A stretch of DNA of 64,000 nucleotides, from assembly GCF_001673365.1 (NCBI RefSeq), contig NZ_LZLS01000132.1, positions 30,225-94,224 of the forward strand, written 5' to 3'. Both the position numbers and the translations under genes were made by a program. The stretch is from Mycobacterium asiaticum. GTDB taxonomy: Bacteria; Actinomycetota; Actinomycetes; Mycobacteriales; Mycobacteriaceae. Of this stretch, positions 1 to 8,045 are shown piece by piece. Position 1 is the stretch's first letter, and each line of letters starts with the position of its first letter. The notes under the pieces were generated by a model, which saw only the letters and a program-made list of their open reading frames with translations, ran no database searches and was not told the DNA's origin.

Positions 1-409
1 CCTTGGCGATCTCGTCGGCGCGCAGCAGCGCGTTGTTGATCCGGCGCACGACCTGCGGAACCGAGTTGGCCGGGTACAGGCTCTGGTCGGGGTAGGTGTG
101 ACCGGACAGGTTGGCGTCGCCGGCGACCTGCCAACCCGACAGGTAGATGGCCTTGAGGCCGGCACGCACCTGCTGGACGGCCATGTTGCCGGTCAGCGCG
201 CCAAGCGCGTTGACGAAGTCCATCTCGTGCAGCTGCTCCCAGAGCACCTCGGCACCGCGGCGAGCCAGCGTGCTCTCCTCGACGACGTGGCCCTGCAGCG
301 CGACGACATCCTGCGGTGTGTAGGTGCGGGTGACGCCCTTCCAGCGGGGGTTGTGGTCCCAGTCGTGCTGGATCTGCTCGGCGCTCTTGGGGGTTCCAAC
401 GACAGACAT
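1..409 (-). CDS. icl1: Isocitrate lyase, N-terminal part (cut by window edge)
   Basis: The first 136 residues of an isocitrate lyase of the glyoxylate shunt, which splits isocitrate into glyoxylate and succinate during growth on fatty acids or acetate. The N-terminus reads [18 protein letters not shown] and continues through [19 protein letters not shown] and [20 protein letters not shown], which I recognise as mycobacterial Icl1 (Rv0467). The catalytic KKCGH loop lies outside the window. An AAGGAG Shine-Dalgarno sits just before the ATG at 409. Upstream (410-694) are RamB-like motifs, and ramB itself is nearby, which fits the known RamB control of icl1. The window ends inside the gene; nothing suggests a break. 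Confidence 0.95.
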   Translation of the reverse strand, partial: MSVVGTPKSAEQIQHDWDHNPRWKGVTRTYTPQDVVALQGHVVEESTLARRGAEVLWEQLHEMDFVNALGALTGNMAVQQVRAGLKAIYLSGWQVAGDANLSGHTYPDQSLYPANSVPQVVRRINNALLRADEIAK

Positions 410-554
410 TGGACAGCTCCTTAACAATATTTCTTGACTCGAATGCGGATGGCCCACCGCCATCCGGCAGGAGCTGAAGGCTCAACTCCCACTGTGACTT
501 CACTGACGTGCTAACACGACGATGGCATAGCCCATTCCTGCAGGTCTACCCATT

Positions 555-614
555 TCACTTGCGAATTTCGGCTATGACCTGCGGTCATTTTGCAAATCTT
601 GCGAAGCCGCAAAC
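555..614. promoter_or_regulatory. Candidate RamB sites upstream of icl1
   Basis: The 285-base gap between icl1 and the thioesterase gene holds clustered TTGCAAA/TTGCGAA-like words: CACTTGCGAA near 556-565, TTTTGCAAA at 588-596, CTTGCGAAG at 598-606 and CCGCAAACT at 607-615. RamB of corynebacteria and mycobacteria binds AAAGTTTGCAAA-like sequences, so these are plausible operators for icl1. Motif match only. Confidence 0.45.
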
Positions 615-694
615 TCACTGAACCGGTTCAGAAGCTACCGGCTGGTAACCAAAATCCGCAGGTCAGCATACTATTTAACAGGACGCTTGTCCGG

Positions 695-1489
695 TTAAAT
701 AGCGAAGAGCGCGGCGACCGCTTTCGTCTCGTCGCCGACGGCATATGTGAGCGTTGTAACAGTGCGGTCGGCCAGGCCTGGACCGAACTTGTCGGTCGAT
801 CCGGCCGGATGAACGTGCGAGATGATCTCCAACTTGTTGCCCAGCGCCACCGGCGCCTCGTGCTCGATGGTCACCCGCAGCGGACCGTTCAGCAGGTCCG
901 GGTGTGACGCCAGGTAGTCCTCGACCACGCTCCAATACACCGAGTTGTTCATGTGGTCGAACAGGTCGATGTCGGTCACTCGGACGGGAAACTCGTGGAT
1001 CTCGGTCGCATCCTCACGGGCACCGGGCTTCAGATAACCCTTCCAGCGCAGCCGGTCGACAGAGGTGGTCTTGTGCAGACCCGCCAGGAAGTCGTCGGCG
1101 ATACGAGCCGGCATTTCCGTTTCCTTGTTGACGTGGATCCAGAACGCCTCAGATTCGATGAGGCCGCCTTTGCGTCCGTCTATGCGCACGCGCATCTCAC
1201 ACCACCGGTTGGAGGTGCCTGAGCACCACCGGCGACACCGCAGCATGTCCTGGAACTCGATCGGGCGGATGAAGTCGACCATGGTGCGGCGGACGATCCA
1301 CAGCGGATGGGTCTCCTCGAACCCCATCTCGCGCAACTGGTCCTGACCGATGTCCTGGATATGCCGGCACGCCGCATCCAACCGCAACCGGCCGGTGCGG
1401 TCGATGTCTCCGACGCGCAGTGGCCACTCCCGACCGAACACGTCTGGGTGACCGTCAGGCACCGGCATCAAAGTCTTGTCCAGGCTCAC
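695..1489 (-). CDS. Acyl-ACP thioesterase family protein (Rv0466-like)
   Basis: A 264-residue protein with two hotdog-fold halves typical of FatA/FatB-type acyl-ACP thioesterases, which release fatty acids from a carrier protein. The first half holds RVGDIDRTGRLRLDAACRHIQDIG and a WIVRRT strand; the second holds VRVTDIDLFDHMNNSVYW, the familiar D-x-x-x-H-x-N hotdog motif. Length and sequence match M. tuberculosis Rv0466. I chose the GTG at 1489 because GGAG lies 7 bases upstream and the length then equals Rv0466; an in-frame extension to 1648 would run through the ramB promoter and start. It is divergent from ramB. The in vivo substrate is not shown by the sequence. Confidence 0.85.
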   Translation of the reverse strand: MSLDKTLMPVPDGHPDVFGREWPLRVGDIDRTGRLRLDAACRHIQDIGQDQLREMGFEETHPLWIVRRTMVDFIRPIEFQDMLRCRRWCSGTSNRWCEMRVRIDGRKGGLIESEAFWIHVNKETEMPARIADDFLAGLHKTTSVDRLRWKGYLKPGAREDATEIHEFPVRVTDIDLFDHMNNSVYWSVVEDYLASHPDLLNGPLRVTIEHEAPVALGNKLEIISHVHPAGSTDKFGPGLADRTVTTLTYAVGDETKAVAALFAI

Positions 1490-1598
1490 GGCGCTGCTCC
1501 CCGTTTCCTCCTCGTGTGAACCCCAGGATTGCCCAGAGATTTCGATGCGAATCATGCCAACGACACTTGGTAAACACCAATCTTGCCCACATGCCAAG

Positions 1599-1624
1599 TC
1601 TGCAAATACCGCCTTCGCAAAACC
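1599..1624. promoter_or_regulatory. Candidate RamB autoregulatory site
   Basis: Just before the ramB start (1641) are CTGCAAATA (1600-1608) and TTCGCAAAAC (1614-1623), two words close to the TTTGCAAA core of RamB operators. RamB is known to repress its own gene in related species. The position, between divergent ramB and the thioesterase gene, suits autoregulation. Motif match only. Confidence 0.4.
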
Positions 1625-1640
1625 GAGTACGCTGCTCAAC

Positions 1641-3059
1641 GTGTCCAAGACCTTCGTCGGCGCGCGGGTCCGCCAGCTCCGTAGCGAGCGCGGATTCAGT
1701 CAGGCAGCGCTGGCACAGCTGCTCGAAATCTCGCCCAGCTACCTCAACCAAATCGAGCACGACGTCCGTCCCCTGACGGTTGCCGTGCTGCTGCGGATCA
1801 CCGAGGTGTTCGGGGTGGACGCCACCTTCTTCTCCTCCCAGGACGACACCCGGTTGGTCGCCGAGCTACGCGAAGTGACGATGGACCGCGACCTGGACAT
1901 CGACGTCGATCCGAGCGAGCTCGCTGAGGTGGTCAACTCGCATCCCAGCTTGGCCCGTGCCGTGGTCAACCTGCACCGGCGCTACCGGATCACCACTGCC
2001 CAACTGGCCACGGCCACTGAAGAGCGCTACTTCGACGGCAGCAGCGGCAGCGGCTCGATAACCATGCCGCACGAAGAGGTGCGCGACTACTTCTACGAGC
2101 GCCAGAACTATCTGCACGAGCTCGACACCGCCGCGGAGGACCTGACCGTCAAAATGCGGATGCACCACGGCGATTTGGCCAGGGAGTTGACCCGGCGCCT
2201 GACCGAAGTCCACGGGGTGCACATCACCAGACGCATCGATCTGGGCGACACCGTCCTGCACCGGTATGACCCGACCACCAAGACCCTGGAGATGAGCAAC
2301 CACCTCGCCTCGGGGCAGCAGGTGTTCAAGATGGCCGCCGAACTTGCCTACCTCGAGTTCGGCGATCTGATCGACACGCTGGTCGAAGACGGCAAGTTCA
2401 CCAGCGACGAGTCACGCACCCTGGCCCGGCTCGGATTGGCTAACTACTTCGCTGCGGCCGTCGTACTTCCTTACCGACAGTTCCACGACGTCGCCGAGAA
2501 CTTCCGCTACGACGTCGAGCGGCTCTGCGCGTTCTACTTGGTCAGCTACGAGACCATCGCGCATCGGCTCTCGACACTGCAACGGCCTTCGATGCGTGGC
2601 GTGCCACTGTCGTTTGTCCGGGTCGACCGGGCCGGAAACATGTCAAAACGCCAGTCTGCCACCGGTTTTCACTTCTCCTCCACCGGCGGTACCTGCCCGC
2701 TGTGGAACGTCTACGAGACGTTCGCCAACCCGGGCAAGATCCTGGTGCAGATCGCCCAGATGCCCGACGGTCGCAACTACATGTGGGTGGCCCGTACGGT
2801 CGAACGGCGCGCTGCCCGGTATGGTCAGCCCGGTAAAACCTTCGCGATCGGGCTTGGCTGCGAACTTCGCCACGCGCACCGACTCGTCTACTCGGAAGGA
2901 CTCGACTTGTCGGGCAATATCGCCACACCGATCGGCGCCGGCTGTCGCGTCTGCGAACGAGACAACTGTCCGCAGCGTGCTTTCCCCGCGCTCGGACGCG
3001 CACTCGACATCAACGAGCACCGCAGCACCGTCTCGCCCTACCTGGTGAAGCAAGCATGA
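1641..3059 (+). CDS. ramB: RamB, regulator of acetate/glyoxylate metabolism
   Basis: A 472-residue transcription regulator of the ScfR/RamB family. Residues about 4-60 form a Cro/C1-type helix-turn-helix (VRQLRSERGFSQAALAQLLEIS, then SPSYLNQIEHD). The middle part has the DUF955-like region, here without an HExxH metal site (MAAELAYLEF). The C-terminal DUF2083 part carries a Cys cluster (GCRVCERDNCPQ) that may bind a ligand or metal. M. tuberculosis RamB (Rv0465c, 474 aa) represses icl1 and its own gene. I chose GTG at 1641, giving MSKTFVGARVRQL, to match the family length; the frame is open further upstream into the divergent gene. The stop overlaps the next start as ATGA. Confidence 0.9.
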   Translation: MSKTFVGARVRQLRSERGFSQAALAQLLEISPSYLNQIEHDVRPLTVAVLLRITEVFGVDATFFSSQDDTRLVAELREVTMDRDLDIDVDPSELAEVVNSHPSLARAVVNLHRRYRITTAQLATATEERYFDGSSGSGSITMPHEEVRDYFYERQNYLHELDTAAEDLTVKMRMHHGDLARELTRRLTEVHGVHITRRIDLGDTVLHRYDPTTKTLEMSNHLASGQQVFKMAAELAYLEFGDLIDTLVEDGKFTSDESRTLARLGLANYFAAAVVLPYRQFHDVAENFRYDVERLCAFYLVSYETIAHRLSTLQRPSMRGVPLSFVRVDRAGNMSKRQSATGFHFSSTGGTCPLWNVYETFANPGKILVQIAQMPDGRNYMWVARTVERRAARYGQPGKTFAIGLGCELRHAHRLVYSEGLDLSGNIATPIGAGCRVCERDNCPQRAFPALGRALDINEHRSTVSPYLVKQA

Positions 3060-3628
3060 CCGGCAACCAGGTCGCGCGCATTCCATCGGGACGCTTTCGC
3101 CAACTGGGGCCGGTGAACTGGGTGCTGGCCAAGTTGGCCGCGCGCAAGGTGCGCGCACCCGAGATGCATCTGTTCACGACGCTGGGCTCCCGGCAGGCCC
3201 TGTTCTGGACGTGGGCGATCTATTCGGGACGGCTGATGCGGGGCCGCCTGCCCACGATGGACACCGAGTTGGTGATCCTGCGGGTGGGACACCTGCGGTC
3301 CTGCGAATACGAACTTCAGCACCACCGCGGGATGGCACGCAAGGCCGGTCTGGATGCCCAGACGCAGGCTTCGATCTTCGCTTGGCCGGACCCGCCGGAC
3401 GGTGACGGCCCTCGCAAGGTACTCAGCGCCCGCCAGCAGGCACTGCTCAACGCCACCGACGAACTGGTCAAGGACCGCACCATCACCGCCGCGACCTGGC
3501 AGCAGCTGGCGACCCACCTCAACAGGGCTCGGTTGATCGAATTTTGTTTGCTGGCAACTCAATACGACGCGTTGGCGGCGACGATCACGGCGTTACAGAT
3601 CCCGCTGGACAACCCCCGGCAGTCCTAG
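3056..3628 (+). CDS. Carboxymuconolactone decarboxylase/AhpD-like protein (Rv0464c-like)
   Basis: A 190-residue all-helical protein of the CMD/AhpD family, equal in length to Rv0464c. The core reads TELVILRVGHLRSCEYELQHHRGMARKAGLD, with the conserved glutamate and paired histidines; the usual CxxC is reduced to one Cys (SCEYEL), so a disulfide peroxidase role like AhpD is not supported. Its ATG overlaps the ramB stop by 4 bases, so the two are probably co-translated. The reaction is unknown; small carboxylic or peroxide substrates are typical of the fold. It ends head-on with the next gene with a 4-base overlap. Confidence 0.75.
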   Translation: MTGNQVARIPSGRFRQLGPVNWVLAKLAARKVRAPEMHLFTTLGSRQALFWTWAIYSGRLMRGRLPTMDTELVILRVGHLRSCEYELQHHRGMARKAGLDAQTQASIFAWPDPPDGDGPRKVLSARQQALLNATDELVKDRTITAATWQQLATHLNRARLIEFCLLATQYDALAATITALQIPLDNPRQS

Positions 3629-3897
3629 AGGTACAGGTTGGCCAGCAGTGCCAGACTCAGCACCACGGGCAGTACCGGCACACCGAACGCGAACGCCGAC
3701 CACCCGTCTTTGCGCCGCCAGCGCATCAGTAGGCCACCGATAACCGCCCCGATCGCCAGCGCCGCGGACAACACCAACACCGCCACGCTCCACTGGCTCA
3801 CGGTTGTGATGTCGTCGCCGATGGTGATGCCAGCCAGCCACAGGACGTAGCCGACGATCAGGCCGCCGATCGCGCCGAGAACGGTTTCGGTTCGCAT
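3625..3897 (-). CDS. Small membrane protein (Rv0463-like)
   Basis: A 90-residue protein with three predicted membrane segments: roughly residues 8-27 (LGAIGGLIVGYVLWLAGITI), 38-58 (SVAVLVLSAALAIGAVIGGLL) and 70-88 (FAFGVPVLPVVLSLALLANL). It starts 4 bases after lpdC, in the same direction, so it is probably in the lpdC transcript. Position and topology fit Rv0463. No catalytic motif is visible and no function is assigned. Confidence 0.7.
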   Translation of the reverse strand: MRTETVLGAIGGLIVGYVLWLAGITIGDDITTVSQWSVAVLVLSAALAIGAVIGGLLMRWRRKDGWSAFAFGVPVLPVVLSLALLANLYL

Positions 3898-3901
3898 CCG
3901 T

Positions 3902-5299
3902 CTAGAAGTTGATCATGTGGCCGACCAGGCCGTGGAAGCATTCCTGCAGCGCCTCGGACATGGTGGGGTGGGTGTGCACGTTGCGGGCCAGTTCGGTGGC
4001 GGTGAGGTCCCACTTCTGGGCCAGCGTGAGTTCGGGTAGCAGTTCGGACACGTCGTGGCCGACCAGGTGCCCGCCGATCAGCTCGCCGTATTTGGCGTCG
4101 GCGATCAGTTTGACGAAGCCGCTCGGGTCACCCACGCCGTGCGCTTTGGCGTTGGCGGTGAATGGGAACTTGGCCACCACCACGTCATAGCCTTCGTCGC
4201 GGGCCTGTTCCTCGGTGAGCCCGAAGCTCGCGACATTGGGTTGGCAGAACGTGGCACGCGGCATCATCCGGTAGTCGCCGAGCGCCAATGTCTCTGCGCC
4301 GGCAATGGTTTCGGCGGCGACGACGCCCTGGGCCTCGGCCACGTGTGCCAGTTGCAGCTTGCCGGTGACGTCGCCGATGGCGTAGATGTGCGGAGTGCTG
4401 GTCTGCATGTAGTCGGTGATGCCGATGGCCTTGCGGTCGGTCAGCTCAACCCCGGCCTTGTCCAGTCCGTAGCCTTCGACGTTGGGGGCAAAACCGATGG
4501 CCTGCAACACTTTTTCGGCCTTGAGCTCATCGGACTTGCCGTCCTTGCTGACGCTGACGGTGACCTCCGAGCCGTTGTCTTCGATGGACTCGACCTTGGT
4601 GCCCGTGAGGATCTTGACGCCCAACTTCTTGAACTGCTTTTCGATCTCCTTGGACGCATCGGCGTCCTCGTTGGGCAGTGCGCGGGGCAGGAATTCCACG
4701 ATGGTGACGTCGACGCCATAGTTCTTCAGGACGTAGCCGAACTCCATGCCGATGGCACCGGCTCCGGCGATCACGATCGACTTCGGCAGTTCCCGGGTCA
4801 GGATCAACTTCTCGTAGGTGACCACGTTCTCCGAAAGCGAGGTGCCGGGGACCAGCCGGGTGCTGCTGCCGGTGGCGATGATGGCGTTGTCGAAGGTGAC
4901 CTCTTCGGTTCCGCCGTCGTCGTTGAGCTCGACCGAGATGGTGTTGGCATCGGAGAACCGGCCGTAGCCGTGGATCTCGGTGATCTTGTTCTTCTTCATC
5001 AGAAAATGCACGCCGGCGACCCGGCCCTCGGCCACTTTGCGGCTGCGGTCGAACGCTGTGCCGTAGTCGAAAGTCACCTCACCGCTGATGCCGAAAACTT
5101 TGGCTTCCTTGGTGAAGATGTGCGACAGTTCGGCGTTGCGTAGCAACGCCTTTGACGGGATGCAGCCGACGTTGAGACAGACGCCACCCCAATATTTCGG
5201 CTCGATGATTGCGGTGTTCAACCCGAGCTGTGCGGCGCGAATGGCTGCGACATACCCGCCGGGACCTGCTCCGAGAACGACGACGTCATAATGGGTCAC
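3902..5299 (-). CDS. lpdC: Dihydrolipoamide dehydrogenase
   Basis: The 465-residue FAD-dependent E3 enzyme that reoxidises lipoamide with NAD+. In mycobacteria it serves the pyruvate and branched-chain keto acid dehydrogenases and the DlaT/AhpD/AhpC peroxidase chain. Visible parts: FAD-binding [10 protein letters not shown] (10-19), redox disulfide [13 protein letters not shown] (Cys41, Cys46), NAD-binding [10 protein letters not shown], the second FAD motif IYAIGDVTG, and the C-terminal base [10 protein letters not shown] (His and Glu). The length matches Rv0462 (464 aa). A 30-base direct repeat lies in its upstream spacer. RamB binding at lpd has been described in corynebacteria but I see no convincing site here. 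Confidence 0.96.
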   Translation of the reverse strand: MTHYDVVVLGAGPGGYVAAIRAAQLGLNTAIIEPKYWGGVCLNVGCIPSKALLRNAELSHIFTKEAKVFGISGEVTFDYGTAFDRSRKVAEGRVAGVHFLMKKNKITEIHGYGRFSDANTISVELNDDGGTEEVTFDNAIIATGSSTRLVPGTSLSENVVTYEKLILTRELPKSIVIAGAGAIGMEFGYVLKNYGVDVTIVEFLPRALPNEDADASKEIEKQFKKLGVKILTGTKVESIEDNGSEVTVSVSKDGKSDELKAEKVLQAIGFAPNVEGYGLDKAGVELTDRKAIGITDYMQTSTPHIYAIGDVTGKLQLAHVAEAQGVVAAETIAGAETLALGDYRMMPRATFCQPNVASFGLTEEQARDEGYDVVVAKFPFTANAKAHGVGDPSGFVKLIADAKYGELIGGHLVGHDVSELLPELTLAQKWDLTATELARNVHTHPTMSEALQECFHGLVGHMINF

Positions 5300-5316
5300 G
5301 GCTTTTACCCTAATGG

Positions 5317-5400
5317 TGGGCGCGAGCGCCGCGAAGCGGGGCGCGGCGGGTCACCATCAGAGCCGCGTGCTGGGCGCGAGCGCCGCGAAGCGGGGCGCGG
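5317..5400. repeat. Two exact 30-base direct repeats upstream of lpdC
   Basis: Positions 5317-5346 and 5371-5400 are identical over 30 bases (starting TGGGCGCGAG, ending GGGGCGCGG) and are separated by 24 bases. Each copy contains CCGCGAAGCGG, which can fold into a small hairpin. They fill the 106-base spacer between the start of lpdC and the stop of the upstream membrane-protein gene. They could act as an RNA processing or attenuation signal or be a copy of an interspersed repeat. Confidence 0.85.
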
Positions 5401-5405
5401 TGCAG

Positions 5406-6062
5406 TTAATAGGGCAGGACGCCCATGAGACACGGGGTCGTCGCGCGCTCGCAGTAATAGGAGCCGTACAGGGGTGCGGCCGCGGCGACGGAGGCGAACG
5501 GCGCCGACATCACCGCGATCGCCAGCGCGGCGATCAGCGGTTTGGCTTCCACCATCGCCAAGATCAGGCCGGCCACGGTGCAAGCCACCAGGTACACGAA
5601 CGTCGCGAACACCGGCGGCGTCTTGTCGATGGTGTGGAACCACCAGTAGAACAGGCTCAGCCCGAAGACCGCGGCGAAGAACCACGTGCCGAACAGCACC
5701 AACACCAACTTCCACCATTTCAGGTAGAGGTAGCGACCCGGGACCGCGACGGGGCCGGGCGTCTCGGTCCCGGAATCGGACTGCTCCACCACCACTGGCG
5801 CGGCCGGCTCGTCTTCTGCCGGCTCGGACTTCTTTGCCGGCTTGTCGAGATCGACCAACGGGAGGAATGGCTGGGAGTCGGTGTCGAAGTCCGGCACGAA
5901 CGGCACCGAGGGCTCCCCGGCGTCGAACCTGGGGTCGTCGAACTTGGCGTCGAACTTGGCATCGCCGCGGTGTACGGGCACCTCGCCGCTGTCGAAGTCC
6001 GGCACGAACGGTTCGGTGCCCGGGTTCGACTCGCGTTCCTGGTCCACCTTCTTCTTAGCCAC
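5406..6062 (-). CDS. Membrane protein with acidic repetitive N-terminus (Rv0461-like)
   Basis: 218 residues, from GTG at 6062. The first 110 residues are charged and low in complexity, with the phrase FVPDFD twice (about 19-24 and 55-60) and two further KFD/RFD units between them; this part is probably disordered and cytosolic. The C-terminal half has about four membrane segments (KLVLVLFGTWFFAAVFGLSL; FATFVYLVACTVAGLILAM; LIAALAIAVMSAPFASVAAAA) and ends with two cysteines (SYYCERATTPC). It overlaps the upstream gene by 8 bases, so the pair is coupled. Position fits Rv0461 (174 aa as I recall), so the disordered part may be expanded. Function unknown. Confidence 0.7.
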   Translation of the reverse strand: MAKKKVDQERESNPGTEPFVPDFDSGEVPVHRGDAKFDAKFDDPRFDAGEPSVPFVPDFDTDSQPFLPLVDLDKPAKKSEPAEDEPAAPVVVEQSDSGTETPGPVAVPGRYLYLKWWKLVLVLFGTWFFAAVFGLSLFYWWFHTIDKTPPVFATFVYLVACTVAGLILAMVEAKPLIAALAIAVMSAPFASVAAAAPLYGSYYCERATTPCLMGVLPY

Positions 6063-6333
6063 TGGACATCACCTGCAGCGCGACGAGCATGCCCAGCCAG
6101 CCGGGCCCCAGCGCGAGGATCCCGGCGCCCACCATGGTTACCCACCGACGTCCGGAGAACAGGATCACCAGCAGTCCGATCACGCCGGGAAGTCCGACCA
6201 CCAGCGCGATCGCGAAGTCCGGACGGACCGGGGTATGGATCAGCAACCGAAACGCTACCGCGAGCAGTTGACCGACCGCGCTTCCGACGAGCATGGCCGA
6301 AGCCAGCAGCCAAGCACGCGGCAGGGGAATCAC
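6055..6333 (-). CDS. Small membrane protein (Rv0460-like)
   Basis: 92 residues with three predicted membrane helices (LLASAMLVGSAVGQLLAVAF; FAIALVVGLPGVIGLLVIL; MVGAGILALGPGWLGMLVAL). It overlaps the following gene (TCCAGTGGCTAA, in which GTGGCT begins the next protein). Position and hydrophobic profile fit Rv0460. No function can be read from the sequence. The DUF779 gene that I recall next to it in M. tuberculosis (Rv0459) is not here: only 132 non-coding bases separate it from the aldehyde dehydrogenase. Confidence 0.65.
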   Translation of the reverse strand: MIPLPRAWLLASAMLVGSAVGQLLAVAFRLLIHTPVRPDFAIALVVGLPGVIGLLVILFSGRRWVTMVGAGILALGPGWLGMLVALQVMSSG

Positions 6334-6465
6334 GCTGTACGAGCTTACTAACTCAGCGCGGCGGGGTCGGGCAGGTTCCCGGCGCGCCTTGCGAGTCCCA
6401 GGTCACAACACGTCGCTTGCGGCAGTTCACTTTCGGTCTCAGCGGACCAGCAAGCACGGCGAGCG

Positions 6466-7989
6466 TCAGAAGAAGCCGAGCGCCTGATCCGAGTAGGACA
6501 CCAACATGTTCTTGGTCTGCTGGTAGTGCTCGAGCGCCATCTTGTGACCCTCGCGGCCGAACCCAGATTGCTTGTAACCACCGAACGCGGAATGCGGCGG
6601 GTAGACGTGGTAGCAGTTGACCCACACCCGCCCGGCTTTGATTTCGCGCCCGGCGCGGTAAGCCGTGTTGCCGTCGCGGCTCCACACGCCGGCGCCCAGA
6701 CCGTAGAGGGTGTCGTTGGCGATGCCCATCGCGTCGTCGTAGGTATCAAAGGGCGTCACCGCCACCACGGGACCGAAAATCTCCTCTTGGAAGACGCGCA
6801 TCTTGTTGTTGCCCGTGACGATGGTCGGCTGCACGTAGAACCCGCCGGACAGATCGCCGCCCAATTCGGAGCGCTCGCCGCCGGTGATCACCTTGGCGCC
6901 CTCGCCCTTGCCGATCTCGATGTAGGACAGGATCTTTTCCATCTGATCGTTAGAGGCTTGTGAGCCGATCATGGTCTCGGAGTCCAACGGGTCGCCCTGC
7001 CGGACGGCCTTGGTGCGGATGGCGGCCAATTCCAGGAACTCGTCGTGGATGTCGGACTGAATCAGGCTGCGCGACGGACACGTGCACACTTCGCCCTGGT
7101 TCAGGGCGAACATGGTGAAGCCCTCCAGCGCCTTGTCCTGGAAGTCGTCGTTGGCGGCCATGACGTCGGAGAAGAAGATGTTGGGGCTCTTCCCGCCGAG
7201 TTCCAGGGTGACCGGAATCAGGTTCTGCGAGGCGTATTGCATGATCAGGCGCCCGGTGGTGGTCTCACCGGTGAAAGCGACCTTGGCGATGCGGTTGCTG
7301 GAGGCCAGCGGTTTGCCGGCTTCGGTCCCGAAGCCGTTGACGATGTTGACCACTCCGGGCGGCAGCAGGTCACCGATCAGCGACATCAGGTAAAGGATCG
7401 AGGCCGGGGTCTGCTCGGCGGGCTTGAGCACGATCGCGTTGCCGGCCGCCAGCGCGGGCGCCAGTTTCCACGCGCCCATCAGGATCGGGAAGTTCCACGG
7501 GATGATCTGACCGACGACGCCGAGCGGTTCGTGGAAATGGTAGGCGACGGTGTCTTCGTCGATCTGCGACAGCGCGCCTTCCTGGGCGCGGATGGCGGCG
7601 GCGAAGTACCGGAAATGGTCTGCGGCCAGCGGGATGTCGGCTCCGATCGTCTCGCGGACCGGTTTGCCGTTGTCCCACACTTCGGCTACCGCCAGGGCGT
7701 GGGTGTGCTCGTCGATGCGGTCGGCGATCTTGTTCAGAATCGCGGCCCGGTCAGCGGGGGAGGTTTTGCCCCACGCCGGTGCCGCTGCGTGCGCCGCATC
7801 CAACGCTTTTTCGACGTCGGCTTCGTCCGAGCGCGGGATCTCGCAGAACACCTCCCCGGTCACCGGGGTCGGGTTCTCGAAATAGCGTCCGGCCGCCGGT
7901 GCAACCCATTCGCCGCCGATGAAGTTTCCGTACCGCGACTCATACGACATCAATGCCCCGGACGATCCGGGACGTGCGAAGACAGGCAT
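6466..7989 (-). CDS. NAD(P)-dependent aldehyde dehydrogenase (Rv0458-like)
   Basis: 507 residues, the same length as Rv0458. Oxidises aldehydes to acids using NAD(P)+. Motifs: [14 protein letters not shown] with the oxyanion Asn (about 166), the coenzyme-binding FTGETTTGR, the general base Glu263 in LELGGKSPN, and the nucleophile Cys302 in [11 protein letters not shown], with an extra Cys304 two residues on. The C-terminal [23 protein letters not shown] is typical of the AldA/ExaC-like acetaldehyde and chloroacetaldehyde dehydrogenases. I kept the first ATG ([11 protein letters not shown]) because the length equals Rv0458; Met14 is an alternative. It is divergent from the oligopeptidase. The substrate cannot be fixed from sequence. 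Confidence 0.92.
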   Translation of the reverse strand: MPVFARPGSSGALMSYESRYGNFIGGEWVAPAAGRYFENPTPVTGEVFCEIPRSDEADVEKALDAAHAAAPAWGKTSPADRAAILNKIADRIDEHTHALAVAEVWDNGKPVRETIGADIPLAADHFRYFAAAIRAQEGALSQIDEDTVAYHFHEPLGVVGQIIPWNFPILMGAWKLAPALAAGNAIVLKPAEQTPASILYLMSLIGDLLPPGVVNIVNGFGTEAGKPLASSNRIAKVAFTGETTTGRLIMQYASQNLIPVTLELGGKSPNIFFSDVMAANDDFQDKALEGFTMFALNQGEVCTCPSRSLIQSDIHDEFLELAAIRTKAVRQGDPLDSETMIGSQASNDQMEKILSYIEIGKGEGAKVITGGERSELGGDLSGGFYVQPTIVTGNNKMRVFQEEIFGPVVAVTPFDTYDDAMGIANDTLYGLGAGVWSRDGNTAYRAGREIKAGRVWVNCYHVYPPHSAFGGYKQSGFGREGHKMALEHYQQTKNMLVSYSDQALGFF

Positions 7990-8045
7990 CTGCTCGGCTC
8001 CTCGTTAGGTCATGTAATACAGCTCACACTACCTGTGGGACCACA

